Source: Candidatus Omnitrophota bacterium (lineage in GTDB: Bacteria > Omnitrophota > Gorgyraeia > JABMRN01). Taken from it: a stretch of DNA of 9,053 nt. The stretch is from the NCBI GenBank assembly GCA_028702395.1, contig JAQVOV010000042.1, positions 2,375 to 11,427 of the forward strand, in the 5' to 3' direction. The notes below the pieces were generated by a model that saw only the letters and a program-made list of their open reading frames with translations, had not been told where the DNA came from and searched no databases. The translations under genes were made by a program, and so were the position numbers. Below, in pieces: positions 6,922 through 9,053 of the stretch (the stretch's first letter is position 1; every line of letters begins with the position of its first letter).

Positions 6922-7620
6922 ATGCCTAAGCAGGAAAAAATTTATTTATCTACATTAAGTGAAATATCAAAAGCTATCACTTCAGATCTTTATTTAGAAG
7001 ATCTTTTAAAGCTTATTGTAACTCTTACAGCAAATGTCATGGGTGCTAAAATTTGTGCATTGTGGTTGTTAGATGAAAAAGATAATTGCTTAAAGATACG
7101 TGCGACACAGGCTATGAGTCAAGATTACCTTACAGAGCGAAGTATAAGATATGGGGAAGGGATAGTTGGGACCGTTGCAAAAGAAAAAAAACCAATATTC
7201 ATACAAAATGTTCTGGATGATCAGAGATATGTTGAAAAAAAACTAGCTCAAAAAGAAGGTTTTGTAGCAATGCTCAGTGTTCCTATGCTTGTAAAAGATA
7301 AAACAATAGGTGTCGTTAATGTTTATACAATAAAAAAGTACGAGTTCACTAAAAGTGATATTTATCTGTTAAGTACAGTAGCAAATCAGGCAGCAGTTGC
7401 AATTGAAAATACTGAATTGATCGTCAAGACAAAAGTTATTCAGGAGGAATTAGAAACCCGAAAAAAAGTTGAAAAAGCTAAAGGAATATTGATGAAACAA
7501 AGAAAAATGACAGAAGATGAGGCTTACCAACTGATGAGAAGATCTAGCATGGATAAAAGAGTTTCTATGAAAGATATTGCGGAAGCAATAATACTTTCTA
7601 ATGAGATAAGCGGGATCTAA
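6922..7620 (+). CDS. GAF-ANTAR transcription antiterminator
   Basis: This 232-residue cytoplasmic regulator has an N-terminal GAF sensor (about 8-165), including GAKICALWLLDE (41-52), GEGIVGTVAKEKKPIFIQNV (78-97), SVPMLVKDKTIGVVNVY (119-135) and FTKSDIYLLSTVANQAAVAIEN (142-163). A helical linker and a C-terminal ANTAR domain (about 173-227) follow, with the typical KAKGILM (185-191), EDEAYQLMRRSSM (198-210) and MKDIAEAII (216-224). ANTAR proteins bind paired hexaloop hairpins in nascent RNA and prevent terminator formation. Fusion of ANTAR to GAF instead of a receiver suggests control by a small ligand or redox state; the ligand is not visible. ATG 6922 has GAGGAG at 6910-6915. It probably shares a transcript with glnN 74 bp upstream. 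Candidate targets lie at 4592-4670 and 7636-7726, immediately around it. The clostridial NitR protein downstream of glnA is the closest functional parallel I recall. Confidence 0.94.
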   Translation: MPKQEKIYLSTLSEISKAITSDLYLEDLLKLIVTLTANVMGAKICALWLLDEKDNCLKIRATQAMSQDYLTERSIRYGEGIVGTVAKEKKPIFIQNVLDDQRYVEKKLAQKEGFVAMLSVPMLVKDKTIGVVNVYTIKKYEFTKSDIYLLSTVANQAAVAIENTELIVKTKVIQEELETRKKVEKAKGILMKQRKMTEDEAYQLMRRSSMDKRVSMKDIAEAIILSNEISGI

Positions 7621-7635
7621 AACTTAAAAAAACAA

Positions 7636-7726
7636 TGTATGCTAAGAAGCATACAAATATTGGCGAAGAAGTCCGATATATGATAGAACGAGCTATCGTT
7701 TAATTGTATATCGGACTTTTGTTTTT
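7636..7726 (+). ncRNA. Candidate ANTAR-target leader of the sigma-like gene
   Basis: The first hairpin pairs TGTATGC (7636-7642) with GCATACA (7649-7655) perfectly around the hexaloop TAAGAA (G at position 4, T at position 1). The second pairs GATAG (7682-7686) with CTATC (7693-7697), plus a wobble pair below, around the hexaloop AACGAG (A7687, G7690), a match to the ANTAR loop rule. The second hairpin is the tip of the terminator at 7669-7726. The element starts 16 bp after the ANTAR gene and ends just before the ribosome site of the next gene (AAGGAG, 7729-7734). It is therefore a true intercistronic attenuator and not a free-standing RNA. Confidence 0.7.
7669..7726 (+). terminator. Intercistronic terminator before the sigma-like gene
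   Basis: AAGTCCGATATA (7669-7680) pairs perfectly with TATATCGGACTT (7707-7718) for 12 bp, followed by a T-rich tract (TTTT-G-TTTTT, 7717-7726). The ANTAR-type hexaloop hairpin is nested inside. As it stands it would cut off readthrough from the glnN-ANTAR transcript. Confidence 0.88.
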
Positions 7727-7740
7727 AAAAGGAGTTTAAA

Positions 7741-8265
7741 ATGAGTTATAGCGAACTAATAAAATGTTTGGAACCGAAATTAAAGGCTATTGCAAAAAAA
7801 GTAAGCCGTAAATATACATATCTTGATAAAGATGATTTTTACCAGGAAGCTGTTATTTATCTGTGGAAAATGTGGGAATCTAATGAGATCAATGATAATA
7901 CACAAAGTTATCTTTTACAGGGGTGTTATTATTTTTTAAAGAATTATATTAGAACAGTATCAAAAGCAATAGATAACAACAGGATCAGTATTAACTCTCA
8001 TTATGACTATGGTGAAGAAAACATGTTTGATCATATTTCTAGAAGTTATTCTGCGGATTCAGATGCTGTTGAGATATTTTTATTATGTGATTCAGTTGAT
8101 TCTGTGTTTACAGATAGGGAAAAAGATATATTTTATTGTAAACTGGAGGGTTATACTACCAGGGAGATAGGTATAAGGATCGGGGTTTCACATGTTATGG
8201 TAAGTAAAATTGAAAATAACATGAGAATGAAATGTTCAGGAATACGAAAAGAAATTTTTTATTAA
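7741..8265 (+). CDS. Small sigma-70-family (ECF-like) RNA polymerase sigma factor
   Basis: This 174-residue protein has a region-2-like block (about 5-75), with LDKDDFYQEAVIYLWKMWE (28-46) matching the helix that contacts core polymerase and the -10, then a loose linker (76-120). The region-4 helix-turn-helix (about 122-165) has FTDREKDIFYCKLEGYTTREIGIRIGVSHVMVSKIE in the usual order (residues 123-158). It lacks regions 1 and 3, so it belongs to the small sigma or sigma-like activator class. No anti-sigma gene is visible beside it. ATG 7741 has AAGGAG at 7729-7734. It lies directly behind a terminator carrying an ANTAR-type hairpin, 120 bp after the ANTAR gene, so its expression is probably set by antitermination. 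Its own promoters are unknown. The direct repeats at 8291-8555 just downstream are candidate targets. Confidence 0.85.
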   Translation: MSYSELIKCLEPKLKAIAKKVSRKYTYLDKDDFYQEAVIYLWKMWESNEINDNTQSYLLQGCYYFLKNYIRTVSKAIDNNRISINSHYDYGEENMFDHISRSYSADSDAVEIFLLCDSVDSVFTDREKDIFYCKLEGYTTREIGIRIGVSHVMVSKIENNMRMKCSGIRKEIFY

Positions 8266-8290
8266 AAAAGGTTTCCAAAAAACGAAGTAG

Positions 8291-8392
8291 TTTACTTGTA
8301 TAATTGACACACAGAAAAGTGTTGAGAAAAAACAATGAGGATATGTGACTAAGACGTCCATTTTTGCTATGGCAAAGAGCGACGTTTTTTTT
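8291..8392 (+). ncRNA. Repeated terminator-bearing RNA element, copy 1
   Basis: From the 5' end: a TATAAT box (8299-8304); a hairpin ACAC (8309-8312)/GTGT (8319-8322) with the six-base loop AGAAAA; an A-rich linker with AACAATG; then GAC (8347-8349)/GTC (8356-8358) with the hexaloop TAAGAC, extendable by ATG/CAT past one bulged T. This second hairpin shares bases with the terminator 5' arm (8351-8358), so the two structures exclude each other. That is the classical antiterminator layout. The TAAGA-type loop and AACAATG also occur in the leader at 7636. Its loops do not meet the A1/G4 rule, so ANTAR binding is less certain than for the other two elements. Confidence 0.7.
8351..8392 (+). terminator. 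Terminator of repeat RNA copy 1
   Basis: AAGACGTC (8351-8358) pairs with GACGTTTT (8381-8388, one G-T wobble). Above a 2x2 internal loop, TTTTTGC (8361-8367) pairs with GCAAAGA (8372-8378), closed by the loop TATG. T tract 8385-8392. Confidence 0.87.
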
Positions 8393-8450
8393 ATTTCATT
8401 AAAAGCTTATATGTTCGGTTAAGGTAACATGAAAAGTAAGAATATTTAAA

Positions 8451-8555
8451 TTTCTTTTATCTTTTAACACAAGGAAAAGTGTTTATAAGAAAACAATGGG
8501 GATAGGTTGACTAAGACGTCATTTTTTTGCGAGGCAAAGGGTGACGTTTTTTTTT
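8451..8555 (+). ncRNA. Repeated terminator-bearing RNA element, copy 2
   Basis: It aligns with copy 1 over its whole length. It has a TATCTT box (8458-8463); a hairpin AACAC (8466-8470)/GTGTT (8479-8483) with loop AAGGAAAA; AACAATGGGGATAGG; then TGAC (8508-8511)/GTCA (8518-8521) with the hexaloop TAAGAC. This hairpin again overlaps the terminator 5' arm. Differences between copies fall largely in linkers and loops or keep pairing: the 2x2 internal loop of copy 1 becomes an A-T pair and a bulge here. This supports a structured RNA under selection. Confidence 0.7.
8513..8555 (+). terminator. Terminator of repeat RNA copy 2
   Basis: AAGACGTC (8513-8520) pairs with GACGTTTT (8543-8550). The stem continues through A8521-T8542 and TTTTTTGC (8523-8530) with GCAAAGGG (8534-8541), loop GAG. 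T tract 8547-8555. Confidence 0.87.
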
Positions 8556-8616
8556 GAATTTTTTATGTGTGAGGTTATATGTAAGGGGATCAGATCAGAC
8601 TAAACCTATATATAGC

Positions 8617-8644
8617 TTGTTTTTATAATAGAGAATGGTATCAT
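8617..8644 (+). promoter_or_regulatory. Promoter of the putative porin gene, extended -10 type
   Basis: TTGTTT (8617-8622), a 16-bp spacer and TATCAT (8639-8644) preceded by TGG. The arrangement copies the glnN promoter (16-bp spacer, TGG before the -10, ATAAA after it), which suggests shared control. It lies downstream of both repeat RNAs. Confidence 0.5.
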
Positions 8645-8679
8645 AAATAGCAGTGGTACCGCAACGAAAGGAGAAAAAA

Positions 8680-9053
8680 ATGAAAAGTAAATCCCTGATT
8701 ATTATGTTTGGGGTGATGTTTGCCTTTATATGCAGTTGGTCTGCATTTGCAGCATCTGATCAAGGTACTGGATCGAGTTCAGTAATTGATTATTTGAACA
8801 GTGATTGGTTAGGTGAAAAACCAACCTGGGCCCCGGATGTTTCCGGATCATTGTATTTTGTGTCAAAATATATTTGGCGTGGTGCTACTTTTGTAGATGC
8901 GCCATCCTTACAGTCAGACCTATCCTTCTCAAAGTATGGATTTACGTTTGATTGGTGGACAAATTACTCTATGAGTAATGACAAGGCAAATGGGTCATAC
9001 CACGAATATACAGAAGTAGATTATACTGTTGATTATACTTTTAATTGGGCAGA
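8680..9053 (+). CDS. Putative outer-membrane porin, TorF/TIGR02001-like, 3' truncated by the window
   Basis: The first 124 residues are visible. ATG 8680 has AAAGGAG at 8667-8673, and the 16 bases AAAGGAGAAAAAAATG are identical to those at the glnN start. A clear signal peptide runs from MKSK through a hydrophobic core to SAFA (21-24), with cleavage after A24. After a polar linker, DVSGSLYFVSKYIWRG (53-68), PSLQSDLSF (75-83), GFTFDWWTNY (87-96) and YTEVDYTVDYTF (110-121) show the alternating aromatic strands of an outer-membrane barrel. The SKY-x-WRG and P-x-LQ signatures recall the TIGR02001 family. In Proteobacteria, as I remember, such proteins are often encoded beside GlnK and AmtB, which would fit this nitrogen block, but the downstream genes are outside the window. 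The family match is moderate; the export call is firm. Confidence 0.78.
   Translation, partial: MKSKSLIIMFGVMFAFICSWSAFAASDQGTGSSSVIDYLNSDWLGEKPTWAPDVSGSLYFVSKYIWRGATFVDAPSLQSDLSFSKYGFTFDWWTNYSMSNDKANGSYHEYTEVDYTVDYTFNWA

Larger units (their letters stand above)
8266..8679. other. 414-bp intergenic region holding two repeated RNA elements and a promoter
   Basis: No convincing ORF is present. The region holds two direct copies of a terminator-bearing RNA (8291-8392 and 8451-8555, 160 bp apart), a plain AT-rich spacer between them, the palindrome CTATATATAG (8606-8615), a TATAAT (8624-8629) without a -35, the extended -10 promoter (8617-8644) and the ribosome site AAAGGAG (8667-8673). Confidence 0.8.

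Noticed and set aside
8299..8332. Perfect TTGACA (8304-8309) as a -35 element
   Set aside because: No -10 box occurs 16-18 bp downstream. The bases belong to the first hairpin region of the repeat RNA.
8291..8555. Known riboswitch classes such as GEMM (cyclic di-GMP) or the glutamine glnA RNA, prompted by GCAAAG and the nitrogen context
   Set aside because: The consensus cores of these classes, as I remember them, are not present. GCAAA here is simply the 3' arm of the terminator stem.
8581..8606. Possible third, decayed copy of the repeat RNA (GGGGAT then GACTAA)
   Set aside because: No hairpin forms around the TAA loop and no terminator follows. The likeness is too short to support a feature.
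8653..8662. GTGGTACCGC, resembling the T-box antiterminator core
   Set aside because: No stem I specifier loop, no competing terminator after it and no aminoacyl or amino-acid gene downstream. The bases overlap the promoter exit and ribosome site region. Treated as chance.

Overview
The window reads as a low-GC chromosomal segment of a diderm (Gram-negative-type) bacterium. All recognisable genes are on the + strand. A Sec signal followed by an outer-membrane beta-barrel start (8680 onward) and a probable lipoprotein (1271-2206) imply two membranes. AT-rich coding, a type III glutamine synthetase, an ANTAR antiterminator and a GC-rich palindromic intergenic repeat would suit an uncultured lineage such as Omnitrophota, Elusimicrobiota or Margulisbacteria. 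That placement is a guess from gene content, not a demonstration.

Left part (1-4573): the 3' part of a YhcC-type radical SAM gene; two small exported proteins of unknown role, the second with a lysozyme-like SLGIGH motif; a 235-bp intergenic stretch with a purine-rich tandem repeat and a large GC-rich inverted repeat; an Old Yellow Enzyme-family flavin oxidoreductase; and a short class II CCA-adding enzyme/poly(A) polymerase-family protein started at TTG. A clean rho-independent terminator (4545-4573) closes this block.

Right part (4577-9053): a nitrogen-assimilation block. It holds glnN (4760-6847), a GAF-ANTAR RNA-binding antiterminator (6922-7620), a small sigma-70-like factor (7741-8265) and the start of a TorF/TIGR02001-like putative porin (8680-end). 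Four terminator-bearing RNA elements lie between these genes. Those before glnN (4592-4670) and before the sigma-like gene (7636-7726) each carry two hairpins with six-base loops. Three of these four loops have A at position 1 and G at position 4, the known signature of ANTAR target RNAs. Two further elements (8291-8392 and 8451-8555) are near-identical tandem copies in which a UAAGAC hexaloop hairpin overlaps the 5' arm of a terminator.

Proposed working (inference): the GAF-ANTAR protein senses a nitrogen-related or other signal, binds the tandem hairpins and relieves termination into the sigma-like gene, and affects glnN and possibly the porin. The sigma-like factor would then extend the response. 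Extended -10 promoters of matching design lie downstream of the RNA elements of glnN and the porin. Some of the elements may therefore be free small RNAs, for example sponges for the ANTAR protein, rather than obligatory leaders.
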